This document shows positions 1 to 11,356 of a stretch of 64,000 nucleotides of DNA, in pieces (the stretch's first letter is position 1; every line of letters begins with the position of its first letter). The notes beneath the pieces are model-generated. The model was given only the letters and a program-made list of their open reading frames with translations. It did not search any database and was not told the origin of the DNA. A program made the position numbers and the translations under genes. The DNA comes from Vigna angularis (taxonomy: Eukaryota > Streptophyta > Magnoliopsida > Fabales > Fabaceae): assembly GCF_016808095.1 (NCBI RefSeq), contig NC_068971.1:5158501-5222500 (forward strand). Reading direction: 5' to 3'.

Positions 1-1093
1 TTATATCTAAAGATTTTTTATCCAATGATCAAACTGTTAATAATATTCTAATAACTAACAAGCTAGTGATAGAGTTTGTTTGTAGCATGTGAAGTATGTC
101 CTTGTTAAGCCGAAAGTTTTGACAATTCGTTTTTCTAAGTCTGGAATACATTTGAAATTTTTTTTGAGGAGAATCCAACGTATCAACGTGATCTATCAAA
201 TTAAATATTAGGTAAAAAAATTAAAATAATATTTTAAAATTTTTGAAGTTTAAAGAAGAAACTCAGAAAACTGAAGAACATAAATTGAAATATCATTAAA
301 AAATCAATTTTCTTAGACTTTCCACCATTAATACATGTATTTTCCATCTGCAATCATAACAAGAGGAAATGTTGACAGAAGACCAACACATCAAATCTTC
401 AAAGTTTTCTCTATTAATTAAAGGAAAACTGTAAGTTTTCTCCAATCGACAACCATATATTTAACTTCTTTAATATTTTATTTTCATCCATCCCAAATTC
501 TAAAACTCTAATATTTATTTTAAAATAAGTAAATATGAATAATTATTTTATGAATCTTGATAACTATTTTAAAACGTGAGATGTTATAATATTATAACAC
601 TAAATTAATATCATCATTTTGACCTTTTTATTCAACACATAATGAGTGTAATGTAATACCAAAGATTAACTTGAGTAATTTTTTATTTTAAAAAGACAGA
701 AAGAAATAGAATTTTTATATACAAATCGGAATTAAATTTTTTACAGTGATTAAAAATATATTCAAGTGTACTTGATAAAAAAATAAGTTTTCTATTAAAT
801 CAAAATTAGATTTATACCAAATTTAATTTTTTTTAAAGTTAAAGTAAATATATACCTCGATTCAGGTTGAGTATGCTAAGAGTGAATTCAAAATTGACCT
901 TTTGGAGTGTGAAATTAAATTACTTTGTTATTTAATTTAAAGTATTATATATCTGAATTCACTTTGAAAATGTTAAATGTTAAAACTTTATCATTGATAT
1001 TGTATGAAAACCTATTATAACTATTTAGAATTTATTTTAATTAAGTTTTTTTAAAGTTATTATACTTATTGTCAAAGTATTGTTAAACTTCTT

Positions 1094-1098
<5 letters not shown>

Positions 1099-1155
<57 letters not shown>
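1099..1155. repeat. (AT)n microsatellite
   Basis: Uninterrupted alternating AT dinucleotide run of about 57 bases in intergenic DNA. Confidence 0.95.
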
Positions 1156-1158
<3 letters not shown>

Positions 1159-1980
1159 GTACATTTGTGATATTTATTCTTTAACAAAGGGAGGTTGAAA
1201 ATTCTAGGCTTAATCTTGTTTTAAATTCTTAAAAAATTGGAGAACTTTCAATTAAGTTTTTAATGTCGTATATTAAATACTCAATAAATATATCTTTTTT
1301 AATTGAATCTTTATTGTTAAATTTGTCTGTTAATTTTATAATTTTATAATTTTTTATAAAATTATAAAATCATAAATTATAATATTATAAATAATTACAT
1401 TTTAAAATAATAAAATAAAATATTGTAACAACTTAATAAAATGACATAACAAGATAACAACTTTTAAGTCACTTCATATCACACAGTTTACGGAAAAGTC
1501 TAACTACAGACTTTATTTATTTATTAAACATAAATTTATTTATTAACATTTACATTAAAATCATATTAAAAATAAAAAATATTTAAGATTTTGTATATAA
1601 AAAAAAATATATTAACAAATTTGAATAATCAAATCAAATATGTGTTATAATTTTTTATTTATTTAATAAACTTGAAATTTAGTGTTTCATCAAATGCTAT
1701 ACATCATTTAAACATAATTATTAAAAAAATGTATAATTAAGTTTGAAAGAGTTGAGAGAATTATAATTGTTTTAGTAATTTAAGAAAAAATAAATAAATG
1801 CTTTTAAGAATAAGTAATGAGATGAGAACATGATGAATATATATACATTCTAACTCTTCTTCATCGTACATCTAATTTTTAAGAAAATACTATCCATATT
1901 TAATCAATAGAAAAAATTTCTTTAAAATTAAAATAATTTAAATAATACAATAAATTTATCTTACATCATATTTTAAACAT

Positions 1981-2098
1981 GATTACATATGACAACAGAG
2001 TCAACATATAGAACATAAAATAAACACGCATGCATTGTGATTACATGATGCAAACATAGTCAACATATAAAACATAAAATAAACACGCATGCATTTTG
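1981..2098. repeat. 59-bp tandem duplication (two copies)
   Basis: Two adjacent imperfect copies, 1981-2039 and 2040-2098. Each contains GTCAACATATA and AACACGCATGCATT at a 59-base offset, with only a few differences. The unit includes an RY-like CATGCAT element. No coding sense. Confidence 0.8.
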
Positions 2099-3834
2099 AC
2101 TAGCGGGGTATCGCATGCATTAAAATTTGTTCTTGATAACCAATGAAAATATTCACTATAAATACAATAAAATCTGTTTAAACTCGTTTTTATTGGATAT
2201 ATTAAATTTAGGATAAATCTGTAAGGAATTCCTTGCATTTCTTTTTTTAAAATTTAATTTACTTCAATATTTTAAAAATATTAATTTTATATTTTGCAAT
2301 TTAATTTATTTTTTGTATTTTTATTTTTACATATTTTCTTATTCAAAATTTCTAATCATTAGTTGAACTTTTCTCATTATTTAGTAACCGACATTTCAAA
2401 ATTATTCGTAGCCGGTATTACATATATTTTTTTTCTCCTATAAATCTAACAATTATACTTAGAGTATTTAGAGTATTTATTCTTAATTAAATGTTCCAAT
2501 GTAATTAATATTAATTATATTAATAAAATAAAACAAGCTGACGAATTATGATTTTTATGTTTATCCATCATTTATCCATTCATTCACATTTAATTTTATT
2601 TATTATTAAAAGAAAAACAGGTCAACCAAATTCATCTATTTATGTCTAAAAATAATCACATTTATGAGTGTCACTTCCTGATTTCCATTCAGTATTACAC
2701 TAAGAAGCATGGATGTTACTCCTAAGTTTACTCATCTTAATTGATATTCAGAATAGATTATAGGTACTTATTCCATTTGGTCTCACATATATCATATTAA
2801 TGAATCACAATAAAAGTTTCGTCTATATTATAATAATATTCAAATACAATATATTAATTAAATATAACAAAACAATATAAAGATAAATCAATTTTAATAT
2901 TTAAAAGTCTATATATTTAAAGTTTATAAAATAATCTCCGTTCATTTAATATTTAGTTGACTTTGTGAGCATCTAGTTCATTCAACGAATTAAACACTTA
3001 AAATTCACCTAACCAAATAATAAGTCAATTTTGGATTGCTCAACAAATAGTTACAAAAATATTTCATAAAATCAATTTCATTATATAAGAATATGACTTA
3101 TGCCTGTCCAACCAATCTTCTATGAGATCATGAGTTTTTCACAAAATTAATTTCATCTACTAAGATACAGGTTCACATAACAAATTAGAACACCAAAATC
3201 TTATCTAAAGGCTCATCCCAACAAACAATATTCTTTAAATCTATTGAACTTTTAAAATTTAAATTTTGTGTGAGAATGACTCGTCAAACAAATTTGTATG
3301 ATTCAAAATTTCAAGAAATATATCAATCAAACCAATTTGTCTTGTTAGTATAATTCTACTTCATTCTCGTGTAAAAAATAATACATTTACCTGTAAATTG
3401 AACTAATTTGGCTAATATCATGTATCTTAGTTTATCAATTCTCACACAAAATTCATGAAGACACATAGCATGCACCAAACTAATTATTTATTCTCAAAAA
3501 TTAACGATTCTAAAACTCATTAACATAACCAATTTCTCAAATTGGAAATGATATCCCGATCATCCTTACAACATAAATCATCTAACTTAAAAGGCGTATG
3601 AGAAAACTTATTTCTCTTATATAGACTGAGGTTTTTTTATCAGAGCTCAAAAAACTTCCATTCTTACAAAAATGTTATACATGTACACAAAAATACTTAG
3701 ATTAATGGTCTATCATAACAATCCTATCACTAGTAAAAAAAGGAGATTCAAACTCGCATATTACGCTTCGATTTTGACGAAACCGAAGCGTATCAAAATG
3801 CGGTGGCATTTCTGTAATTCTAAACACACTATAT

Positions 3835-4335
3835 GTCTCGGTTCTCAATCACCCACGGCCTAAAACACATACTGCTTCGATTCTTAGAGCTATCCGAAGC
3901 GTATAAGTTTTCAAAAATTACCAAACTCTGACGTTTCAGCTGACAACTTTTTTGCGACAGAGATACTGTCTCGGTTAGCACTCAGAACCGAGGCATATAT
4001 GCCTGCTCTTCCTGCATTTCCTGCCACGTTGCCCTGCTGCCACTGACAACTTTCTAGGCACAGAGATACTACCTCGGTTAGCACTCAGAACCGAGGCAGT
4101 ATAGCCTGAAAAAACTGCTCCTTCTGAACATTCTGCGTTCAAGTACAATAAGAGACCGCCTCGGTTGCTTGAAACCGAGGCCATAGAGGGTTTTCCGCTT
4201 CGGGTGGGCGGCTAACCGAGGCATATAGCTCAATTTAATTTGAAAAATTGAATTTACTGAAATGTTTATGCATCGGTCTTGGATATAGCTGAGGTAGTAG
4301 GGGCTTTCTGATTCGGTTATTTGGTTAACCGAGGT
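3835..4335. repeat. CACTA-1 left subterminal hairpin repeats
   Basis: At least five units of the form CTCGGTT-N(3-11)-AACCGAG are visible, for example near 3969-3994, 4071-4096, 4159-4181 and 4310-4335. Each unit is itself an inverted repeat, so each could fold into a short hairpin. Two neighbouring units (3969-3994 and 4071-4096) are nearly identical. Confidence 0.85.
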
Positions 4336-5105
4336 ATATCTGGAGTTAAAATTCCAGAACCCAGTTTCCTTCACGCGAGATTTCTTCTTCTGTTTCATTC
4401 GGCTTCCTCCAACACCGCCCACTTCCCTCGCCGCCCCTCCCCCTCCGCGGTCGTCGTGCCTCCATCGGCGTTATCGCCTTGCTTCCGTTTCTTCTCCTTC
4501 TCCGTCACCGTGCCTCAACCGTCCACGACTCTCCGTCGACGTGCCTCAACCGTCCACGACTCTGCGTCCTTCTCCGTTACCGTGCTCTCCGACGACTGAC
4601 GCTGCTGCCTTCAACAACTGATTCTGCTGCCTCCGCTGTAGCCTCCGTCGGTCACACTCCGCCACTGCAGCCTCCACCGTTGCAGGCTCCGCCTCCACTT
4701 CCATTTGTTTCGCACATTTCACGGTTGGTTCATTATATTTTTTTGTGTTTTATTGATAATAATTTTATTGTGTTTGATTGATAATAATTGGTGGGGGATT
4801 GATATATTGGCCATAATACTACCAATTATATTGTTATTTGATCATAAAATTTTGATATTTGTTTGATAATAATTGTTGTGAGATGATATATTGGTGATAA
4901 ATAGAATTATAAATTTTGTTATTCTTTAGTATTAAAATGGATATGTGTTTGATATTTGTTGTTGTGAGATTGATATATTGGTTATTGTTATTAGATGATT
5001 ACATTGGTATAATGGTTATTGTATTAAATTGGTTTATGAAAACTTTTTTATATAATTCTATTTTATCAACTTACTTATATCAGATTATTTCTTCATTTTA
5101 GGTAT

Positions 5106-5947
5106 ATGTTTGATGTTAGTAACAAGAAGGGGTTCAACGATGTATATGGGTTCATTGACCCCTCTATGACTCATGAAAGAAATAAATTTGATGATATCCA
5201 AACATACATCACCACCTGCTTTGGAATGGGGAAGGAGATATATTTTCTCCCTTATATACATGGGTAAGTGAAGTTTTTTAACTTCAACACATTCATTTAT
5301 TAATTTTGGTATATGATTCATAAGTTATTACCAATTTCAGGTGTCATTGGCAGCTACTTGTGATCTCCATACCAGAGAACACTGCTGTCTGGTTTTGTTC
5401 ATTGCAAAAGTCTCCTCCCAGCCCTCTTAGACATGTAGTAGATTGGTAAGAATCTCAATGTTTCGACTTTTTTGTTATATAAATGTATGCTAAAGGAATT
5501 TTTTTTAATAGTTCCCTTGCAACACATATGATGTTATCTGGGAGATCTACTGCTACAGCTAAAAAGCTTACATGGGTTGCCCTTAAGGTTTGGTATTTTA
5601 GTCCATACTTTGTTACATTTGGTTCCATTCAAATGATGTTACTTAACATTTTATAATTATGATGATATATTGTAGTGTAATAGACAAATGGGGTCATATG
5701 GATGTGGTTACTACGTTATGTTTTGGATGATGACCATCATTCGTGCACATTACACCAGTGGATGGGAAACGGTAATATTTAGGTTTGAATTTTATTTTCT
5801 CTATAGTTTGGATTTCATATACACTAATTGAAATCATTGTGTTTTATGCAGAGATTTAATAGGATTGCTCCAATTTCAGAGAAGTCAATTCAACTTGTGA
5901 GGAAAACACTTGCTGAATATGTAATTCATTTATATAATAGTATATAG
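5106..5947 (+). CDS. Ulp1/C48-like cysteine protease carried by CACTA-1
   Basis: Five exons join in frame: 5106-5263, 5341-5445, 5512-5587, 5676-5771, 5852-5947 (stop TAG). All junctions are GT-AG, and the joined frame gives 176 residues. The start is the first ATG after the acceptor at 5100-5101; an upstream non-coding exon in the CT-rich region 4340-4720 is likely. The protein resembles the C-terminal protease domain of plant transposon-associated Ulp1-like proteins. A YGFIDPS motif sits near the N terminus, the catalytic-type His is in CHWQLL (exon 2), and the Gln/Cys pair is in QMGSYGCGYYVM (exon 4). The Asp position of classical Ulp1 (Y-F-D-S-L) reads W-F-C-S-L, so the canonical Asp is absent. 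Known family members are SUMO proteases; whether this copy is active is unknown. There are no stops or frameshifts, unlike the other transposon genes in the window. Confidence 0.75.
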
Positions 5948-6269
5948 TAGATATTAGGATATAGTAAGTTCTAAGTTTATGTTTCTAAGTTGTTTTATGC
6001 TTTTCTACATTATTATAAGTTGAACTTTGTACATTGCATTGATTTATGACTTGAAACTTGATTTATGATTACATTGGATTGATTTATTCTTCTAAGAAGT
6101 TGATTTATTATTTCATTCAATATATTTATGTTTTAATATAATTTTCATTTAAAATATACGTTTTTGTATTATTCTGGACTGTTCTGGCTATAAAAATATA
6201 TGCAGGTCTGTTTCTGTGGTTGGGAATGTTGTAGAAACAGATCTCATTTTAAAAAAAAACAAGGATATA

Positions 6270-6612
6270 TGCCTCGGTTCAGGTCATAACCGAAGTAGAA
6301 AGACCTCTTATGGCCTCGGTTATGGTCACACCCGTAGCAGAAAGTCTTGCGGATGAGAAAAAAAACAAAAAAAACTCTACTGCCTCGGGTCCAGCTACAA
6401 CCGAGGTAGTAGCGTGGGACATACTGCCTCGGTTCCAAGGAACCGATGCATAAAGTCCTACGAAAAAAAAAATTAAAAAACCAAAAAGTTTACTGCTTCG
6501 GTTAGGGATGAACCGAGGCAAATTCCTCTCCTTTTATGCCTCGGTTCTCAACCGAGGCCAAAAGTGTTAGACTTTTTGTCTCGCCTGAATATGCCTCGGT
6601 TCGAAAACCGTT
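6270..6612. repeat. CACTA-1 right subterminal hairpin repeats
   Basis: About seven units of GCCTCGGTT...AACCGAGGC type are packed into roughly 340 bases, near 6273, 6312, 6381, 6425, 6493, 6537 and 6592. The motif matches that of the left end, which ties both ends to one element. Confidence 0.85.
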
Positions 6613-6844
6613 GTCTATAGACAAAAATAACTGTTGTCGTTTCCCTTGACTGTACTAGTGTATATCATAACAATCCTACTAGACAAACAAAAATTCACTT
6701 TTAGTCTTATTGAACCACATGCATACATCACCCTTCTATGCATGTTCAACTTCTAAATTTGACTCAAGAAAATAAAACATAAACTTATTATTATAATAAT
6801 TATGATTAGACAAAATTATACCCACTAGTACAAAAATAGCGTAC

Positions 6845-7395
6845 AACGTCGAATATTTTGGGCTTTTCACGACGAATTTGTGACCGACGTAATATCAGTA
6901 GACGTAACTTTGACGTCAAATATTATAGGCCGACGTTACTTGTTTATATACACGTCGAGTAGTAAAGTGCACCACATCTAATATGTAAATAAATAGTTAT
7001 ATTTAAAGGAAGATTTGGCGTCCACTGTAAGGGGACGAGACATAAAGTTGACGTCTAATAGAAAAATGTTGGACATAAAGTTGACGTCGAATTATGTAGA
7101 ACGACGTTACTTGTTGTTTATGGACACGTCAAGTGATAAAGAGTTCGACGTCTAATATGTGAATAAATAGTTATATTTAAAGAAATATTTGGCACCCTTT
7201 GTTTGGGTACTTAACGTAAAGTTGACGTCGAATTGTATGGACGTCAACGACCCTCGCTGAGCTAGAGAGAGCTCAACCAGCATTGCATTGCATATGGTAA
7301 TCCACTGTAAATGTTTTAACGTCAATCAGTGTACATGTGACGTTAATATAAGTATATTTACGTCGAGCAGTGTATGGTTCGACGTCAACGCTAGT
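6845..7395. repeat. CACTA-2 subterminal GACGTC-type repeats
   Basis: Numerous copies of ACGTCGA, GACGTC and GACGTTAA occur in both orientations. A longer unit of about 135 bp also recurs imperfectly (around 6990-7050 and 7115-7230; both include AATAAATAGTTATATTTAAA). Confidence 0.75.
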
Positions 7396-7733
7396 GTTTT
7401 TTTAAAATTTGGTTCGTTTTTGTTTATTTAACCAGACTTGAATTACAGAAACTAGTTTTCCAATTCATATATTCATAGTTTAAATCATGATATCATCAAT
7501 TCATCATAACCAATTCAAAAGTAAAACTAAAAGATTAAAGCAAATGCTATCATCAAAACAAAAAGAACCCAGTTTTCCAATTCATATATATTCACAAAAT
7601 TCATCAATCAATGTTTATTTAAACTATGTTATTATCAATTTATAAGTAAAACTAAAAGCTAAACATATGCTATCATCAAAACAAAAAACATCTAAAGCTA
7701 GAGCTATTTAAAATGTTGATTCAAATATTCTGT

Positions 7734-7977
7734 TCATTCCCCTCTTATCTTCCTTATTACGGCCTTTGGCAATGAAGTGGTATTGTTGAACCGCTGCAAA
7801 ATCAAGGAAACTTTACTATTAAATTCATTCAAATGTGAAAAGTTTATTGGTATTTGTAAGATTTCAAATGTAAATTTTTACCTCAGTCCATTCTGTTGTG
7901 ATTCGTGCTCGGAGGATTGTCTTCATCCATGACATGATGTAGTAGCCACATGCCCAGGAATCTGTCTGCTTATTACA
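7734..7977 (-). pseudogene. C48 protease remnant in CACTA-2 (last two exons)
   Basis: On the minus strand, exon 7977-7882 (96 bases) reads CNKQTDSWACGYYIMSWMKT and onward, then GTAAAA. Exon 7793-7734 begins RFNNTTSLPKAV and ends in TGA. The first exon has exactly the length (96) and reading frame of exon 4 of the protease gene in CACTA-1, and the second aligns with its exon 5 (RFNRIAPIS). The exons carrying the catalytic His region are missing. The Gln and Cys are kept (Q-TDSWA-CG). I call it a truncated copy, not a functional gene. Confidence 0.75.
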
Positions 7978-8089
7978 CTAAACATGTGAAAGAATTTATT
8001 TACAATAATAACACCGATCATTGTTAACGTTAGTTATTCTATTATGGGACGTTGAACGCGTGATGTTATACACAATTTTTGTACTAGTG

Positions 8090-8344
8090 ACTCCTCTTTC
8101 TAGAATTTTTATGACAAACTTTGATATTGGAAGATGATTAAGTTCTTAAAAATCTTAAGTCAAACAAAAAGAAAAATATAGTTTAAAAAATAATTTTAGA
8201 AAAATTATATTCATTATAAAATAAAATTTGAATAGTGAACTTTTTTTATTTATATATTTTGTATTTTTATAATAAAATATTCAAGTTTTACTTGTAAAAA
8301 ACCACTTTTATTTTTAACTATTTTTTAGATTTTAGATTTTATAT

Positions 8345-8382
<38 letters not shown>

Positions 8383-9499
8383 TTATGGTAAATGATTAGA
8401 CATGCATGCTTGATAAACTTAATCACGTTTTTAGGCACTCTTGATCAAGACGTTATGACCCCACTATACATCAGGATATTTAAGTTCTATCCAATGTAAT
8501 TTATAGTTAACTTTAGAAAATAATAAATAATTGAGTATTCTCCATTGCTTCTTAGAAAAGCCTATGTTGGGAAAATTGGAGTAAATCGATTGATAATCAG
8601 AATAAGTGGTTTGATGTTGGATGCACTAAAATAATAAGATTAAGCTTAATAAAAAAAAAACTCGGTAAACCAATCAAAGGCGAAAGAAAAAGTAATAAAA
8701 ACTTCACATAGAGAATCGACAATTTTCAATTATTATAGAAAGAAATATCTCTATATTTTATAATTATAATTAAACCCTTTAATAGAGAATCAGCATTGAT
8801 TGCAATAAAAAAAAAATCTAAGCTACACTATATTTGCTGTTATTACAAACATTATTGTTTGTCAAAGTTTTAAAATAATTACGAAAAGAGCTGAATTATT
8901 AAAATAATTTAAAATAAAAAACATATGAAAATTTTGGAAAAAGTAAAAAAGTTAAGAAAAAAAAGGCGGGATGAGAAAAGAGAAGTAGTACTTTTACTAC
9001 ACGACTTCTACCTAAATAATAAATAATAAAATAATATAAGCAGGATTTACATTAAAATCGTGAAATGTAAACACAATTTTAATTTAATAAAAATTATATT
9101 AACATTGTCAATTTCGTACACGATTTCAGTATTTTTGAATTTGTAAAGAAATGGTTTCATGCTTCCTCGATTCTCGCTTAAGCAGAAATCATTCAAACCT
9201 TATATGAAATGAAATGAAGGTTGTATTATTATTCATGTTCACATTTATCTTTGACTATTCTATTATTGAATTTAGTGTCAAAAATATCTTTGTATGTACC
9301 TTATTAGTTGAATAAGGTCAACGTTTTTTAAAGTAGTTAAACTTCCTACCAAATTATTTTAGATACGTTTCTGCATTCTGCACGAGAAAACTAAAATCAA
9401 GGGAAAAACTATGCATAATTTACTTCATTTATACTCTTTTGATCTCCTATCATTAATTAAACCATTGCGTGTTGTTTTTATTATATATTAAAGGTTTAA

Positions 9500-9572
<73 letters not shown>

Positions 9573-11356
9573 TTTCTTGAAATTTAGAGTGATTATAGTT
9601 TTGATGTTTTTGATGTTCAAATTTAGAAAAACTCAATTTTAATCTCTTAAAATTAAAAAAAAAATGTAGTCCTTCTGATAGATTGAAAAAAAATTTTAAA
9701 GTCAAGAATTAAAACTTATTTTAGTTCCTCAAATTTATAATTTAAGAACTAAAACCAGATTTTACTAATAAAAAGGTTTTTTCTTTAAATTTGACGGATT
9801 GGAAAAAAAATATTTACTCCATATTTCAAAAACAGAAAAGAAAAACATATATTAGTTTATGTTTTTTCTTCACTTTTAATCCTTAATCCATGATATCGTT
9901 TCTCTCTTTCTCTTTTACAGTTTAGTTGAAACACTGATTTTACATTTGTTTTAAAGAAAAACTTAATTAATTGAAATGTATATAATGTAATTATAATCAT
10001 TTAATAGTAATATTGGTCATCTTCAATAACTATTATTGTTTTGATGAAAGATAAATCTGACTTTGTGAAAAGCAAATGAGTTCAGTAGTGTCTTGATTAT
10101 GTCTAAACAGATACTTAGGGAGTGAAATTGCTAAATTATATAATTATATATTCTTAAGGATTGATAAATGAAAATGTCTTTCAATGAAATAAACTGGTTT
10201 GTGACAATTACTGGTTGCCATTTCCATTCTCATTCACATGGCAGTCGTTGATCCTCCGAGAAACATGGAACAAAGTTCTCACAGCACAATCTTGCCACAA
10301 AATACTAAAGGAACATGGTGATGATGGTGGACTGAAAACGTGAGAAAGAAGAAACACGCATGTTGACCAAATTATAGTACTATTAATAAGAAACATATTT
10401 TTGAAAATATTGAAAAATGAAACTACTTATTCAATATGAATTAAGACATGTTGACTATTTAAGAAGTTTTAAAAGCATTACTCTATCGTGAGAGAGCCAG
10501 AAGACTCGGCTCAATTTAAACAATTCAACTTTATTTAATAAATATATAGCATATATTTTATTCAAAATATTCATAATTATAGGTTTAAAATGATAAAAGG
10601 TTATGTGGTTAAATAATAGACAAACTAAGTACGTCTTTTTTAAAACTCAAAATTATATATCAATCATTAATTTTTTAAGAAAATATTGTCATTTTTTGTA
10701 ATGTTCCTATGAATTTTGGTACCATTCAAAATACATTTTTCTATGAATTTTGGAAAATCAACCTTCCTTATCATTGTAAAAAGATAATTTAACATGGGGA
10801 TTGTTAGTTTGATTGTTTATATTTTCTAAAACAAAAAAGAATGTGTTCGATAAAAATATTTTTTAAATCTATTCTCAATACTCTTTGTTAGTTGTTAAAA
10901 GGAAAATAAAATAAATTTCTCTTGTTTTGGTCTTTTATTTTTCCTTTTTTTATTGGTCATATTTTTCCATATTTTCCCCCATTTCCATCCTCTAAAATTA
11001 GTATTTGAACAAAAACTAAAGAAAATTATGCACATACACAAGGAGTTAGTTCATACGAGGCACAGTACAAACAAAACCAACATATCATTTACAAACACAA
11101 AGAAAAAAGGCCACACCACCATACATCTGTATGACAACTATAATGGCTCAATAAGTATCAAAAAAAAAAAAAATACTGCAGAAATAACAGGTTTTCCGTT
11201 GTTCTTGCCTCTTATTGTGGTGTGATAGACAAGTTCAATATCGATGAGATATACTTGTCTCTAAAAGATATACTGTGAGTTGAGCCTTGCCAAGAATAAA
11301 AGTCAGGCAAGCTACTAAAACACCAATCCAATTAACGTCTTCAACCATTGCAATGT
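8090..11356. other. intergenic DNA between CACTA-2 and CSN7
   Basis: AT-rich sequence without a supported gene. It holds (AT)n runs at 8350-8379 and about 9502-9564. The open frames at 9496-9705, 10208-10396 and 10953-11225 are short and resemble no family. The last ~150 bases (about 11200-11356) are the probable CSN7 3' UTR; read on the minus strand there is an AATAAG polyadenylation-like signal near 11210. Confidence 0.55.
9502..9564. repeat. (AT)n microsatellite
   Basis: Alternating TA run of about 62 bases. It creates a spurious Tyr-Ile open frame on the minus strand. Confidence 0.95.

Larger units (their letters stand above)
1..3727. other. AT-rich intergenic DNA, no gene recognised
   Basis: No coding region is supported here; the few open frames are short and low in complexity. 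Visible content is a long (AT)n run at about 1099-1155, an AT palindromic stretch around 1325-1400, and a 59-bp direct tandem duplication at 1981-2098. From about 2900 to 3600 the base composition is slightly more mixed and could be old repeat, but I recognise no family. Confidence 0.6.
3728..6660. mobile_element. CACTA (En/Spm superfamily) DNA transposon, non-autonomous, carrying a C48 protease gene
   Basis: The element starts CACTAGTA at 3728 and ends TACTAGTG at 6660, the inverted terminal signature of CACTA transposons, and is flanked by the 3-bp direct repeat TAT on both sides. Length is 2,933 bp. Both ends carry dense subterminal repeats built on CCTCGGTT...AACCGAGGC (about 3835-4335 on the left, 6270-6610 on the right). 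Such repeats are the usual transposase-binding sites of CACTA elements. No TNPD transposase is present inside, so it would need a helper. The cargo is a spliced Ulp1-like gene at about 5106-5947, preceded by a CT-rich, UTR-like stretch (about 4340-4720). Confidence 0.92.
6823..8089. mobile_element. second CACTA element (1,267 bp), different subfamily
   Basis: The terminal inverted repeats begin CACTAGTACAAAAAT at 6823 and, on the other strand, CACTAGTACAAAAATTG at 8089. The flanking triplets are ACC and ACT, so the 3-bp target duplication is imperfect. Its subterminal repeats are of the GACGTCGA/GACGTTAA type (about 6845-7395), unlike those of the element just upstream, so it belongs to another subfamily. 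Inside is a two-exon remnant of a C48 protease gene on the minus strand. It has no transposase. Confidence 0.88.

Noticed and set aside
4078..4422. 114-codon minus-strand frame in the left end of CACTA-1
   Set aside because: It runs through subterminal hairpin repeats and the UTR-like stretch, with no protein similarity.
4321..4781. Pro/Ser/Arg-rich open frames (92 and 100 codons)
   Set aside because: Overlapping frames in a C/T-rich stretch that looks like the 5' UTR of the captured protease gene; no domain is visible.
9496..9705. Open frame with a (YI)n tail
   Set aside because: Generated by an (AT)n microsatellite; the same applies to frames at 45285-45521, 45288-45470 and 49796-49993.
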